Source: Gracilibacillus salitolerans
Lineage (GTDB): Bacteria; Bacillota; Bacilli; Bacillales; Amphibacillaceae
Reading direction: 5' to 3'
Assembly: GCF_009650095.1 (NCBI RefSeq)
Contig: NZ_CP045915.1
Coordinates: 2,604,001 to 2,668,000, forward strand
DNA length: 64,000 nucleotides
Under the pieces are notes generated by a model. The model made no database searches. It saw only the letters and a list, made by a program, of their open reading frames with translations, and had not been told where the DNA came from. The position numbers and the translations under genes were made by a program. Below are positions 45,992-55,352 of the stretch, piece by piece. Each line of letters starts with the position of its first letter. Position 1 is the first letter of the stretch.

Positions 45992-46708
45992 TTATTTCTC
46001 CACTTGTTTTTCACCTAGATGCATGGCCGCTACCCCACCTGTATAGCTTTTATATTGGACATTTACAAGTCCAGCATCTTCAAATAAACTCTTTAATGCT
46101 TCTTTTCCAGGAAAGTCTTTCGCGGACTCGTGCAACCACACATATTCTTGATAACTTTTCGCGAAAAGCTTACCGAATAAAGGCATAATATTTTTGAAAT
46201 AAAAATAGTATAATTTCCGAAAGACCATTCCTGTTGGTTGCGAAGTCTCAAGACATACAACAATGCCGCCTGGTTTCACAACTCGATGCATTTCTTTTAA
46301 TGTTTGTAAATAATCTGGGACATTTCGCAAACCGAATCCAATGGTGACATAATCAAAGTAATTATCTTCAAACGGTAACTCCATTGCATTTCCTTGTATA
46401 AATTGTACATTGTTGAATGAGTTTTCAGCCTGTCTTTCTCTAGCAACAGATAACATATTTTGACTGAAATCTAGGCCAATTACTTCTCCATTCGCTCCTA
46501 CTGCTTCGGATAATGAAAAAGACCAATCTCCCGTACCGCAACATACATCTAACGATTTGGCACCAGGTTGTACTTGCATTCTATTCATTACATCATTTCG
46601 CCATTTTTTATGTTTCTGGAATGAAATAATCGAATTCATAAAATCATAATTATTATAAATCTTTTCAAATACTTGATGTACTTTCTCTTCTTTTGATTCC
46701 TTTGTCAT
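45992..46708 (-). CDS. menG: Demethylmenaquinone methyltransferase
   Basis: A 238-residue class I SAM-dependent methyltransferase (UbiE/MenG) for the last menaquinone step. [20 protein letters not shown] at about 10-29, the SAM loop [11 protein letters not shown] (about 50-60), FGLRNVPD and PGGIVVCLE are family motifs. The start at 46708 follows GAAGGAT and overlaps the hepS stop by four bases. The order hepS-menG-hepT is conserved. Confidence 0.96.
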   Translation of the reverse strand: MTKESKEEKVHQVFEKIYNNYDFMNSIISFQKHKKWRNDVMNRMQVQPGAKSLDVCCGTGDWSFSLSEAVGANGEVIGLDFSQNMLSVARERQAENSFNNVQFIQGNAMELPFEDNYFDYVTIGFGLRNVPDYLQTLKEMHRVVKPGGIVVCLETSQPTGMVFRKLYYFYFKNIMPLFGKLFAKSYQEYVWLHESAKDFPGKEALKSLFEDAGLVNVQYKSYTGGVAAMHLGEKQVEK

Positions 46709-47496
46709 TGTGATAATCCTTCTTCCAAAACCATATTCCATTTTTTCGTTAACGTGCTAAAATTAAATAAATCTAAATCTTTTGGTATTACTACATCTTT
46801 TTTGTTATTAGTCATTATTTGATCCAAATCCCGATTAATTTTGATCAAATGCTGTCGTACTTTTTTCTCCAACTGTTCATTATTTTGTATACTTTGTACA
46901 TTTTCTAATACTAATCGATGGAAAAAAGTACGTTTTCCCTTACGTAACTGTATTAATTCATATTCCAAACGCCTTGCTAATATCCAAGTAGTAACATACG
47001 GTAAATGATCTGATTTATTAACAAAATAAGTTACTTTCTCAATTAGTTTACACTCGATTTCTTTAAATTCGACAAGAAAGTTGTCCAAATCATTAAAATC
47101 AGAATAATAAAAACCGATTTTAGCTTGGGTCATTTCATTAATTCCGTCTGCAAGCAAACGAATAAAAGCTAAGTTATTATGTTTTGCTAATAAATGATAA
47201 TAGATACCTGAATAATAATCTCCTGCCAACACTGTAAGTTGCTGTTTCCTTATATTTTCTTCCTCAAAATTGATGCTGATTTTATCATGTGTATTCAAAG
47301 CGATCTGAACTAACATGGTTGTCTGTACTAATTCTTCATAGTTTTGCTTATCCTGGACTAATTCATGAAGAGTAATCATTTTATGTATTTCTAACTCGGG
47401 TTCATCTAAATGTTTATTCAGGAAACTTTGGTTAATAGTTTGCGTTATTAAATTTGTATAATAATTAATTGTATCTATGTATGTCATCAAATTCAC
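46705..47496 (-). CDS. hepS: Heptaprenyl diphosphate synthase component I
   Basis: A 263-residue all-helical, non-catalytic partner of HepT. Sequence conservation is low in this family; support comes from [17 protein letters not shown] (about 91-107), the length and the position before menG. The gene is next to hbs; mtrA (folE) and mtrB, which lie between hbs and hepS in B. subtilis, are not present in the 160-base gap. Confidence 0.9.
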   Translation of the reverse strand: MNLMTYIDTINYYTNLITQTINQSFLNKHLDEPELEIHKMITLHELVQDKQNYEELVQTTMLVQIALNTHDKISINFEEENIRKQQLTVLAGDYYSGIYYHLLAKHNNLAFIRLLADGINEMTQAKIGFYYSDFNDLDNFLVEFKEIECKLIEKVTYFVNKSDHLPYVTTWILARRLEYELIQLRKGKRTFFHRLVLENVQSIQNNEQLEKKVRQHLIKINRDLDQIMTNNKKDVVIPKDLDLFNFSTLTKKWNMVLEEGLSQ

Positions 47497-47609
47497 CGCA
47501 ATTCTTCAAAATCCTATTCTATATTAACATAGTATAGCATAAGTTTACATCCTACAGGATAGTTTGCGAAAGGAAAATTTTCAGAGGAGAAATTAGGATA
47601 GGTGATATG

Positions 47610-47638
47610 AAAAAAGGGTGCAAGCTGCACCCTTTTTT
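47610..47638 (-). terminator. Terminator of hbs
   Basis: A perfect 12-bp stem (47610-47621 with 47627-47638) ending in T-rich sequence, 20 bases past the hbs stop. Confidence 0.9.
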
Positions 47639-47657
47639 GCCCATATGTAATACCATA

Positions 47658-47930
47658 TTATTTTACGATATCTTTAAGGGCTTTACCTGGTTTAAAAGCA
47701 GGCACTTTACTTGCTGGAATTTCGATTTCATCCCCAGTTTGTGGATTACGCCCTTTACGTGCTGCACGCTCGCGTACCTCAAAATTACCAAAACCAATTA
47801 ATTGAACTTTTTCACCATCTTTAAGTGAATCCATGATAGATTCAAAAACTGCATCTACAGCTTTTGTTGCATCTTTTTTAGAAAGTTCACTTTTTTCTGC
47901 AACTGCATTAATTAGATCTGTCTTGTTCAT
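47658..47930 (-). CDS. hbs: Histone-like DNA-binding protein HU
   Basis: A 90-residue nucleoid protein. [20 protein letters not shown] begins the helical dimer body, [21 protein letters not shown] (about 46-66) forms the DNA-embracing arm, and the end is [11 protein letters not shown]. The start at 47930 follows GGAGGTGA. A SigA promoter is seen at 48021-48049. Essential in Bacillus. Confidence 0.97.
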   Translation of the reverse strand: MNKTDLINAVAEKSELSKKDATKAVDAVFESIMDSLKDGEKVQLIGFGNFEVRERAARKGRNPQTGDEIEIPASKVPAFKPGKALKDIVK

Positions 47931-48020
47931 GATATTCACCTCCTCCCAATAAAAAGCTATAAAATTCTTTCAAAGAAATACTTATAGCTAAATGCCATCC
48001 ATCAAATGATGACAAGGCTT

Positions 48021-48049
48021 ATAATAACTGAGAATGAAAGATAATTCAA
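48021..48049 (-). promoter_or_regulatory. SigA-type promoter of hbs
   Basis: On the minus strand TTGAAT (48049-48044), 17-base spacer, TATTAT (48026-48021), about 90 bases upstream of hbs. The rest of the 47931-48284 gap holds only the spoIVA terminator and AT-rich sequence. Confidence 0.5.
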
Positions 48050-48242
48050 CAATTATTCGCATTTCATAGAGAAAAAATTATTATTTTCTCCAATTACTGC
48101 TAAGTTATCATGAATGTTATCATATGTTATTTAGGGATGCAAGTGTTTTCAAACGTTGATATCATAATATTTTTAGTAATTAGGATATTAGTTTCATTGC
48201 TATTACCTATTATTGCCAAAAAATATGAATATATACAAAATA

Positions 48243-48275
48243 AAAAAGCGTAATGTTAATACATTAACGCTTTTT
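48243..48275 (-). terminator. Terminator of spoIVA
   Basis: Stem AAAAAGCGTAATGT with ACATTAACGCTTTTT (one bulged base), ten bases past the spoIVA stop; T-rich on the leftward side. Confidence 0.8.
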
Positions 48276-48284
48276 CAATCTTTT

Positions 48285-49763
48285 TTATAAAATTATTGCG
48301 ATCAAACCACCTGAACCTTCATTGATAATTCGTTCTAAAGTTTCCTTTAATTTAAATCTAGCGTTTTCAGGCATCAGAGATAGCTTCGCTTGAATCCCTT
48401 CTCTAACGATTGAACTCAAAGATCTTCCAAAAATGTCAGATTGCCAAATGGATAATGGATCCTCCTCAAAATCTTGCATTAAATATCTGACTAATTCTTC
48501 ACTTTGTTTTTCTGTCCCAATAATCGGAGCAAATTCAGATTCTACGTCTACTTTTATCATATGAATAGACGGTGCTACAGCTTTCAACCGAACCCCAAAC
48601 CTTGAACCTTGTCTAATAATTTCAGGCTCTTCTAACGCCATATCAGTCAAAGCCGGAGCTGCTACACCATAACCTGTTTGTTTTACCATTTTTAATGCTT
48701 CAGCAATTTGATCATATTCTTTTTTGGCATTCGTAAACTCTTGCATTAATTGAAGTAAGTGATCTTTACCTCTGATTTCTTCACCAACGATTTCTTTTAA
48801 TACTTGATCATATAACTCATCTGGAGCGTGAAGATCGATATCTGCAATACCTTCTCCCATCTCAATACCTGCTAAAGATGCTTGCTGAATATAATCAAAT
48901 TGATCAAATTGACCTATTACATGGTCAACATCTCTTAATCTTTTTATATCTTTAACAGTCTCTTCAATCGCAATTTGATAATTTTGTCTTAACCAGTGTG
49001 ACTCATCTAAAACTAATACCCAACTTGGTAAGTTAACATTGACTTCGAGTACTGGAAACTCATATAGTACTTCTCTTAATACGTTATTAATATCATGCTC
49101 AGTCATACTTTCTACACTCATGGACAGAACTGGAATATCATATTTTTCTGTAAGGTCTTGCCTTAATAATTCAGTTTCTTGATTATAAGGTTGTACGGAA
49201 TTAATAATCATGATAAATGGTTTTCCAACTTCTTTTAATTCATCTACAATACGTGATTCTGCGTCCTCATAGTCGCCTCTAGGTATTTCTCCTATACTTC
49301 CATCTGTTGTAACTACAATGCCCATTGTAGAATGTTCTTGAATAACTTTTCTTGTTCCAATTTCGGCTGCATCATGAAAAGGTATAGGCTCTTCATACCA
49401 AGGTGTGTGAATCATACGTGGGCCGTTTTCATCTTCAAAACCCTGTGCGCCATTAACTGTATATCCAACACAATCTACTAGTCGAACATTTACATCTAAA
49501 CCTTCTTCTACCGTTAGCGACACTGCCTGATTAGGAACAAATTTTGGTTCAGTTGTCATAATTGTTTTTCCTGCTGCACTTTGTGGTAATTCATCTTGTG
49601 CTCTCAATCGATCACTTTCATTCGTCATGTTTGGTAAGACGGTCTTTTCCATAAATTTTTTAATAAATGTAGACTTACCGGTCCGAACTGCTCCAACGAC
49701 ACCTAAATAAATATCACCATTCGTACGTTTTGAAATATCCTTGAAGATATCTACCCTTTCCAA
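48285..49763 (-). CDS. spoIVA: Stage IV sporulation protein A (coat morphogenesis ATPase)
   Basis: A 492-residue ATPase that polymerises on the forespore surface as the coat basement layer. Walker A GAVRTGKST lies at about 24-32, VDCVGYTV corresponds to Walker B, and the C-terminal SLMPENARFKLKETLERIIN ... IAIIL is nearly invariant in the family. The start is TTG at 49763 after GGGAGGGG, which gives exactly the B. subtilis length; in-frame codons upstream precede the ribosome binding site. Confidence 0.98.
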   Translation of the reverse strand: MERVDIFKDISKRTNGDIYLGVVGAVRTGKSTFIKKFMEKTVLPNMTNESDRLRAQDELPQSAAGKTIMTTEPKFVPNQAVSLTVEEGLDVNVRLVDCVGYTVNGAQGFEDENGPRMIHTPWYEEPIPFHDAAEIGTRKVIQEHSTMGIVVTTDGSIGEIPRGDYEDAESRIVDELKEVGKPFIMIINSVQPYNQETELLRQDLTEKYDIPVLSMSVESMTEHDINNVLREVLYEFPVLEVNVNLPSWVLVLDESHWLRQNYQIAIEETVKDIKRLRDVDHVIGQFDQFDYIQQASLAGIEMGEGIADIDLHAPDELYDQVLKEIVGEEIRGKDHLLQLMQEFTNAKKEYDQIAEALKMVKQTGYGVAAPALTDMALEEPEIIRQGSRFGVRLKAVAPSIHMIKVDVESEFAPIIGTEKQSEELVRYLMQDFEEDPLSIWQSDIFGRSLSSIVREGIQAKLSLMPENARFKLKETLERIINEGSGGLIAIIL

Positions 49764-50256
49764 ATGATCCCCTCCCGATCTATTCGACCTCATCATTCCT
49801 TCGAATCTTTGACAATTCTATTCTATGATGTTGTCCTATTAATTTATGCTAAATATTCGCATAATAAATAAACTTTCCTGATATACCAGTCAGATAGATT
49901 TTCCAGTTCTAACTTCAACATATGATGTAAAGAACTAGTTTATTCACATAAATTAGAAAAGCTTTCATAGAGGAGGATCTTTTTAAGAATGCCATTTTGT
50001 ATCACAACTGTCTAATGACCTTATTAGAAAGCAAATCCCAGCCACAGAGAGCCTTTATTTGAGTTTTTGTAGAAAAGATGACAATTAACTCTCGCTCCTC
50101 CCTACAAAGCCACACGCCTCCCGTACAGCTTATCTGAAACACAACAGATCCATACAAGCATTATTTCGTAGTTTATGAATTTTGTGCGTAATTTTCTTTA
50201 CTGTATTAGAAAAAAACTTACCCAAACTGGATAAGTTTTTACTAGTGGATGCAAAA
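49764..50256. other. Noncoding interval with probable R1 relic (locus E)
   Basis: About 490 bases without a credible gene. Around 50143-50179 the sequence CAGATCCATACAAGCATTAT followed by TTCGTAGTTTATG matches the R1 right boundary of locus A at most positions, and GAAAGCAAATCC occurs near 50027. No arms remain. The yphF terminator lies at 50213-50241. A SigE promoter for spoIVA is expected near the right-hand start but no good pair could be settled. Confidence 0.5.
50213..50241 (-). terminator. Terminator of yphF
   Basis: Stem AAAAACTTA (50213-50221) with TAAGTTTTT (50233-50241); T-run on the leftward side; 16 bases past the yphF stop. Confidence 0.75.
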
Positions 50257-50985
50257 CTACCATCCTTCTTCTATTTCTGGTGCAAATATTGGCTCTTTAT
50301 CTTCTACAGTAAAGGGAATACTGTATGCTGGAACGACAGGATGATCCTCTATTAATATAGGTCTAATATCATCGCCGTTTGTGTAGGAGTGATTTTTTTC
50401 TTGTAAAGCTTGGTAAAGCTCAATTCGATAATCAATTAATAGTTCACCATTCGTACTGATATAAACAGGTAACTTGTTATCAGAATATGGGCTGTTTACA
50501 CTTGGATCTGTATCTAAATTAAGCTCCTCATAGTCTAATTCGTATACACCCTCTTCTATTTTGTCTCCGAATGGTGGATATGTATGTTCATCCCGATATA
50601 TCGTTAACCGTTGTTGTATTGTTCTTATCTCATCTGCTAAACGCAAATCAATTACCTTAACAGTTGGATTTTCTTCCACATCAACTAAAACATATTGGTA
50701 ACTACCACCATTTTCAAAAGCTGTTCCAGGAATAGATTGAATAAGTCCTTGTTGCTTTAACAAACTAAAATCAATAATGTACTTTTGATATAAAGGTGTA
50801 TTGTTTTCTTTCGTTACAATCGGTAGCAAACCATTATTTTGCTCTGCGTATAGATCAATAGCATTTTGTACTAACTGTAGTTGTGAATCATTGGAGATTT
50901 GATTTTGGCTGAGGTTATCTGATGGATACATACAACCTGTCAGCAGAATAAGACTAAAGGCAAATACTATAAATTTATGTAACAT
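50257..50985 (-). CDS. yphF: YphF-like lipoprotein
   Basis: A 242-residue lipoprotein: signal peptide with lipobox LLTGC (cysteine at 18). The mature part has two similar-looking segments beginning VQNAIDLYAEQNNGLLP (about 40) and IQQRLTIYRDEHTYPPF (about 124), suggesting an internal duplication. Position between spoIVA and yphE/gpsA matches B. subtilis yphF, a putative lipoprotein of unknown function. No strong ribosome binding site was noted at the ATG. It ends just before its terminator. Confidence 0.75.
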   Translation of the reverse strand: MLHKFIVFAFSLILLTGCMYPSDNLSQNQISNDSQLQLVQNAIDLYAEQNNGLLPIVTKENNTPLYQKYIIDFSLLKQQGLIQSIPGTAFENGGSYQYVLVDVEENPTVKVIDLRLADEIRTIQQRLTIYRDEHTYPPFGDKIEEGVYELDYEELNLDTDPSVNSPYSDNKLPVYISTNGELLIDYRIELYQALQEKNHSYTNGDDIRPILIEDHPVVPAYSIPFTVEDKEPIFAPEIEEGW

Positions 50986-51007
50986 TATTTTTCATTTTTC
51001 CTCCTTA

Positions 51008-51205
51008 TCAGGATGATGGCCCACCAATAACCACTAAAGTGATTATAATGCCACCTATAATTAAACAGATATAAGCAACAAGTGCTACAATACCTGATAA
51101 CATTCCTTTTAATTTATACCTGCTAAGTACAATTAAAACCATGGATAAAATAAGAGCACCCATGCCTCCAAACGATATCCACATTTTCATTAATGGATCT
51201 GACAA
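51008..51205 (-). CDS. yphE: YphE-like small membrane protein (DUF2768)
   Basis: A 65-residue protein with two membrane helices (about 9-27 and 37-57). The SDPLMKMWISFGGMGALILSM start is typical of DUF2768 (YphE). TTG at 51205 is the likely start by comparison with homologues; AAAGG lies about 11 bases upstream, a loose spacing. An open frame runs further up to 51292 but is not typical of the family. It lies just before yphF. Confidence 0.65.
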   Translation of the reverse strand: MSDPLMKMWISFGGMGALILSMVLIVLSRYKLKGMLSGIVALVAYICLIIGGIIITLVVIGGPSS

Positions 51206-51331
51206 CTGACATTCATCCTTTCTTACGGTTTCTACAAATCTATATACATCGTTACATATTATAACATAAATATTTTTTTTAAAGAAAAGCATGAGATTGT
51301 TTTGTTCTTACAGTATATGTAACAAAAAAAG

Positions 51332-51363
51332 ACCGAAGTAGAAGGGGCAAAATCTACTCCGGT
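51332..51363 (-). terminator. Terminator of spoVIF
   Basis: Stem ACCGaAGTAGA (51332-51342) with TCTACTcCGGT (51353-51363), one mismatch, followed leftward by TTTTTTT. It is about 100 bases past the spoVIF stop. Confidence 0.8.
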
Positions 51364-51463
51364 TGTGACTAAATAAATACCCATCATCACCCTGAAAGTG
51401 AATGCTTGTGCGATTTATTGTATGCGAAGCAATAAGACCTTGCATCCTCATGTGCCTATAATG

Positions 51464-51724
51464 TTAGTTTTTAAATAATTTACTTAATGAATTAATATCT
51501 TTAGGCATTTTATTGTTGGTAATTGCTTTCACAATTTTATCCTCTTTTTGTTTAGACACAGGTTTACCAGAAAGCCTAGCTAATTGTTTTACTAACTTTC
51601 TTACAGTTTTTTCATCCGAAAAATCCGCATTCTGTACAGATTGTGCTACTTTCATAATTTGATCAGGTTGGACATTAGATTGTTTTTGAATCTGATCAAA
51701 CATATTTTGTTTAAAGTCACTCAA
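51464..51724 (-). CDS. spoVIF: Stage VI sporulation protein F family
   Basis: An 86-residue soluble protein. The pattern IMKVAQSVQNADFSDEKTVRKLVKQLA (about 23-49) and EDKIVKAITNNKMPKDI (about 61-77) fits the SpoVIF/YjcC family, needed for late spore coat assembly in B. subtilis. AGGAGG precedes the ATG at 51724. In B. subtilis spoVIF is elsewhere on the chromosome, so its place between yphE and gpsA differs. It has its own terminator. Confidence 0.75.
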   Translation of the reverse strand: MSDFKQNMFDQIQKQSNVQPDQIMKVAQSVQNADFSDEKTVRKLVKQLARLSGKPVSKQKEDKIVKAITNNKMPKDINSLSKLFKN

Positions 51725-51782
51725 ATTAACTCCTCCTAACTACTATAGTCATTCTTATAGTATGCACGGAGGAGTTAAACAG

Positions 51783-52823
51783 TTAATTGGTATACCTATT
51801 TTGAAGTAAGGATGAAATATCATCCACTTCATTTGTCCGGTTTCTGGTCATGAGATCATCGACTACTTCTTTCGGTGATCTTATTTCATAAATCACGTCA
51901 TATATTCCAGTAGTTATCGGCATTTCTATATTCTCTTTTTTTGCTAATTGGGAAACTGCTTCTGTCGTACGAATCCCTTCCACAATCATGCCCATTTTGT
52001 TCAATACATCATTTAACTGGAACCCTTTACCTAACATGTTACCTGCACGCCAATTACGACTATGTGCGCTAGTACAAGTAACGATAAGGTCCCCGACACC
52101 AGATAAACCAATAAACGTTAAAGGATTTGCTCCTTTGATAGTTGCTAATCTGGAAATTTCAGCTAACCCTCTAGTAATAAGTGCTGCCTTCGCATTATCC
52201 CCATAACCTAATCCATCCGAGATTCCCGCACCTAAAGCAATGATATTTTTTAGCGCACCACCTAATTCTACACCAATGATATCTTTACTTGTGTAAACAC
52301 GAAAATATTGATTTATAAATAAATCCTGGGTAAAAGAAGCCAATTCCCCATTTTCAGATGCCGCTGTCAAAGTGGTAGGATGCTTTACACTGACTTCTTC
52401 TGCATGACTTGGACCGGACAGTGCTACAACATCATCATATAAACTTAAGGATAACTCCTCTTTTATCATTTCCGAAATACGATAATGACTGTCAGGTTCA
52501 ATTCCTTTACTCCCGTGAATGATGACTACTTTATGGTGTAGTACTTTATTCAATTTTTGACAAATCTCTCTTATTGCTTTTGTTGGTACGACTAATACAA
52601 TAGCTTCAACTTGTTCAATAGCCTGACTGAGATCATCATAAATTGTTAATGAGTCTGGAAGTGAAATATCAGGTAAATATTTTTGATTTCTTCTCTCCAG
52701 TTCCATCGCTTTTTTTTGATCTGGGTTATGGGTCCAGATCCTTACATCATGATGGTTATCACATAAAACCATTGCAAGTGCTGTACCCCAGCTACCTGCT
52801 CCAAGAACAGCTATTTTTGACAT
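51783..52823 (-). CDS. gpsA: Glycerol-3-phosphate dehydrogenase (NAD(P)+)
   Basis: A 346-residue enzyme making sn-glycerol-3-phosphate for phospholipids. The nucleotide-binding loop IAVLGAGSWGTALA is at 4-17; the catalytic GVELGGALKNIIALGAGISDG segment with lysine is near 185-205. The start at 52823 follows GAGGTGAA. It begins 11 bases after der, the conserved der-gpsA order. Confidence 0.97.
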   Translation of the reverse strand: MSKIAVLGAGSWGTALAMVLCDNHHDVRIWTHNPDQKKAMELERRNQKYLPDISLPDSLTIYDDLSQAIEQVEAIVLVVPTKAIREICQKLNKVLHHKVVIIHGSKGIEPDSHYRISEMIKEELSLSLYDDVVALSGPSHAEEVSVKHPTTLTAASENGELASFTQDLFINQYFRVYTSKDIIGVELGGALKNIIALGAGISDGLGYGDNAKAALITRGLAEISRLATIKGANPLTFIGLSGVGDLIVTCTSAHSRNWRAGNMLGKGFQLNDVLNKMGMIVEGIRTTEAVSQLAKKENIEMPITTGIYDVIYEIRSPKEVVDDLMTRNRTNEVDDISSLLQNRYTN

Positions 52824-52834
52824 CTGATTCACCT

Positions 52835-54145
52835 CTAACTTCGTTTACGAGCATATATTTTTATTGGAGTCCCTTCAAAACCAAAAGCCTCACGGATTTG
52901 ATTTTCAAGGAAACGTTCATAAGAAAAGTGCATTAATTCTGGGTCATTGACGAATACAACAAATGTAGGTGGTTTAACAGCTACTTGCGTTGCATATAGC
53001 ACTTTTAATTTCTTACCATGTTTTGATGGTGCAGGGTTGATTGCCAATGCATCCATAATCACGTCATTCAATATATTCGTTTCGACCCGCTTCGTATGAT
53101 TTTCACTCGCTTGTACGACTTTTGGTAAAAGTGTGTGTATTCTTTTTTTCGTCTTCGCAGATAAGTATACAATCGGTGCGTAGTCTAAGAACTGAAAATG
53201 GGCTCTTACATTGTCCTCAAATTCTTTGATTGCTTGATCATGTTGTTCAATTGTATCCCACTTATTGACTACAATAACAACTGCTTTTCCTGCTTCATGA
53301 GCATAACCTGCTATTTTTTTATCTTGCTCGATAATACCTTCTTCGGCGTCGATTAATGTTAGGACAACATCAGATCGTTCAATTGCTTTTAATGCCCTTA
53401 ATATACTGTATTTTTCGGTAGTTTCATAGATTTTTCCTCTTTTTCTCATACCAGCTGTATCAATAATGATGAAATCACGATTGTCTTTACTGAAATTAGT
53501 ATCAATCGCATCACGTGTTGTTCCAGCAATATCACTAACAATGACACGCTCTTCATTTAAGATTGAATTAACTAAAGAGGATTTTCCTACATTTGGTCGT
53601 CCAATTAGACTAAAATGAATGACATCTTCATCGACTGGCTCATTCTCCCTTTCAGGAAAAAGGTTGACAACACTATCCAACAAATCCCCTAATCCTAATC
53701 CATGGGTACCTGAAATAGGGTGAGGTTCTCCAAATCCTAATGCATAGAATTCGTAAATTTGTTCGCGCATTTCTGGATTATCAACTTTATTTACGGCTAA
53801 TACGATTGGCTTATTCGATTTATATAAAATCTTGGCAACCTCTTCATCAGCCGCTGTAATGCCTTCTCTTCCATTAGCAAGAAATATAATAACGTCTGCT
53901 TCTCTGATTGCAACTTCTGCTTGTGCACGCATTTGTATTAATAACGGTTCATCGCCAATTTCAATCCCGCCAGTATCTATTAAACGAAAAGTGGTATTTA
54001 ACCACTCTGCTTCTGCGTAAATACGATCTCGGGTTACTCCAGGAATATCTTCCACAATAGATATTCTTTCACCAACTAAACGATTGAAAATAGTTGATTT
54101 TCCAACATTTGGCCTTCCAACTATCGCAACTACTGAACTTCTCAT
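52835..54145 (-). CDS. der: Ribosome biogenesis GTPase Der (EngA)
   Basis: A 436-residue essential GTPase with two G domains in tandem: GRPNVGKST at about 10-18 with DTGG, NKVD, and a second GRPNVGKSS near 182-190 with DTAG and NKWD, followed by a KH-like C-terminal domain. The length equals the B. subtilis protein. Involved in 50S assembly. Upstream is a 130-base AT-rich gap, then the YIEGIA cluster. Confidence 0.97.
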   Translation of the reverse strand: MRSSVVAIVGRPNVGKSTIFNRLVGERISIVEDIPGVTRDRIYAEAEWLNTTFRLIDTGGIEIGDEPLLIQMRAQAEVAIREADVIIFLANGREGITAADEEVAKILYKSNKPIVLAVNKVDNPEMREQIYEFYALGFGEPHPISGTHGLGLGDLLDSVVNLFPERENEPVDEDVIHFSLIGRPNVGKSSLVNSILNEERVIVSDIAGTTRDAIDTNFSKDNRDFIIIDTAGMRKRGKIYETTEKYSILRALKAIERSDVVLTLIDAEEGIIEQDKKIAGYAHEAGKAVVIVVNKWDTIEQHDQAIKEFEDNVRAHFQFLDYAPIVYLSAKTKKRIHTLLPKVVQASENHTKRVETNILNDVIMDALAINPAPSKHGKKLKVLYATQVAVKPPTFVVFVNDPELMHFSYERFLENQIREAFGFEGTPIKIYARKRS

Positions 54146-54276
54146 GAAGGCACATCCTTCCTAAAATTGATTTTCTAATTTGTTCCTCTATCGTTTTACT
54201 TTACTAAATTACCACAACTAAGATAAATAAAACAAGTTAATTCATTTTGTTTACATAATAAAATTATCGTTATCTT

Positions 54277-54462
54277 TTAATGTTTTACAATAATATATAA
54301 TTCATCACTTAGTGCATGACTAATTCCATCTAGTATGGCTTCTAAATTTGCGGCGACTTTGTCCATTTCTTCTTTACTGTCACAGATAAAAATCGAAGCA
54401 CCTGCTGTCACCTTATTAGCATTCGTGGTGATCGTAGCTAAAATGGCTTTTTCTAATACCAT
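54277..54462 (-). CDS. Small capping-type partner of the YIEGIA protein
   Basis: A 61-residue protein: an ILATITTNANKVTAGASIFI core with alternating hydrophobics, then a helical DSKEEMDKVAANLEAILDGI and an ending LYIIVKH. It matches the small gene found right after YIEGIA genes, which is annotated as a capping complex subunit (recalled). AAGGAGTGA precedes the ATG at 54462, and the start lies right at the end of the upstream gene. No membrane helix. The function is inferred only from pairing. Confidence 0.65.
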   Translation of the reverse strand: MVLEKAILATITTNANKVTAGASIFICDSKEEMDKVAANLEAILDGISHALSDELYIIVKH

Positions 54463-54467
54463 TAAAC

Positions 54468-55352
54468 TCACTCCTTACTTTGTGCTTTAGATTCTGAAGG
54501 CATTCGAATGGCATTTTCTAACACTGGTACTGATTGGATTACTTTTACAGCTTTGTTTAAATCCTTATCTTGAGGTAATATAAATACACCGATACGACCG
54601 TCATCTAAATCACGTTTGATGAGTGGAGTCAGCGCAGGAGTACCAGAATCTCTAAAAACACCTAATGAAACGGATATGTCGTGTAGAATAGCCTGCCGTT
54701 GCCCAAGATTAGCAATAGTAGAACGCACATCAAAATTTTTAGGTGTTAACACAAAACCCATTCCATATTTTAAAATTTCCTCTTGTCTTTCCGGTATACC
54801 AATATTCATAATATAAATGTTGTCCACATATAAGCCAGCACCATCAAATGAAACAAGTGCTTGTTTAATATCCACAATTTCTCCAAGTGTTGATCCACTC
54901 ATATATTTCCGAATAATAAAATAGCACAATACAGCGACAATAATAGCTGCGTAAATATTCCATATTAAATATGTCATGGTCCCTAGTAAAGAAGTGAAAA
55001 TTACTAAATAATTTCTACTTTCAAATGCAACCGCTATTCCCTCTATATATGTGTTCCCTCTAGGAACCAATTCATAGCTGTCCATTTCTGCAAGTGTATT
55101 TCTTTCCATGTTTCGAACTTCTCTAAACTGTGATGCAGCAATCGTTAAAAACGTCACGGCTGTATATTCCTTTTCCATGATTGCTGGTACTGCAACTGCA
55201 CCTAGGCTTGCGGCAATAAATCCTAGTGCTAAATGAATAATCTTCCCATGCAAATAGGTTGGATATTGCCGATAGTCGGTTCTTAACATAATAAAACGAG
55301 CAATAGTACCCATTGTAACTCCAAATAAAATAGGGTATGTATATTCATTCAC
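54468..55352 (-). CDS. YIEGIA family membrane protein (YphB-like)
   Basis: A 294-residue protein with four or so membrane helices in the first 160 residues and a soluble C-terminal domain (about 165-285). The name-giving YIEGIA string is at 102-107. In B. subtilis the gene at this position belongs to the spore envelope group (yphB). GTG at 55352 is preferred because AGAGGTGG lies five bases ahead. It overlaps the yphA end by four bases and touches the small capping gene, so the three form one operon. Confidence 0.75.
   Translation of the reverse strand: MNEYTYPILFGVTMGTIARFIMLRTDYRQYPTYLHGKIIHLALGFIAASLGAVAVPAIMEKEYTAVTFLTIAASQFREVRNMERNTLAEMDSYELVPRGNTYIEGIAVAFESRNYLVIFTSLLGTMTYLIWNIYAAIIVAVLCYFIIRKYMSGSTLGEIVDIKQALVSFDGAGLYVDNIYIMNIGIPERQEEILKYGMGFVLTPKNFDVRSTIANLGQRQAILHDISVSLGVFRDSGTPALTPLIKRDLDDGRIGVFILPQDKDLNKAVKVIQSVPVLENAIRMPSESKAQSKE

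Noticed and set aside
47931..48284. Searched for mtrA/mtrB remnants or a small RNA near hbs
   Set aside because: The hbs-hepS gap shows no coding potential and the hbs-spoIVA gap shows only a promoter match and a terminator.
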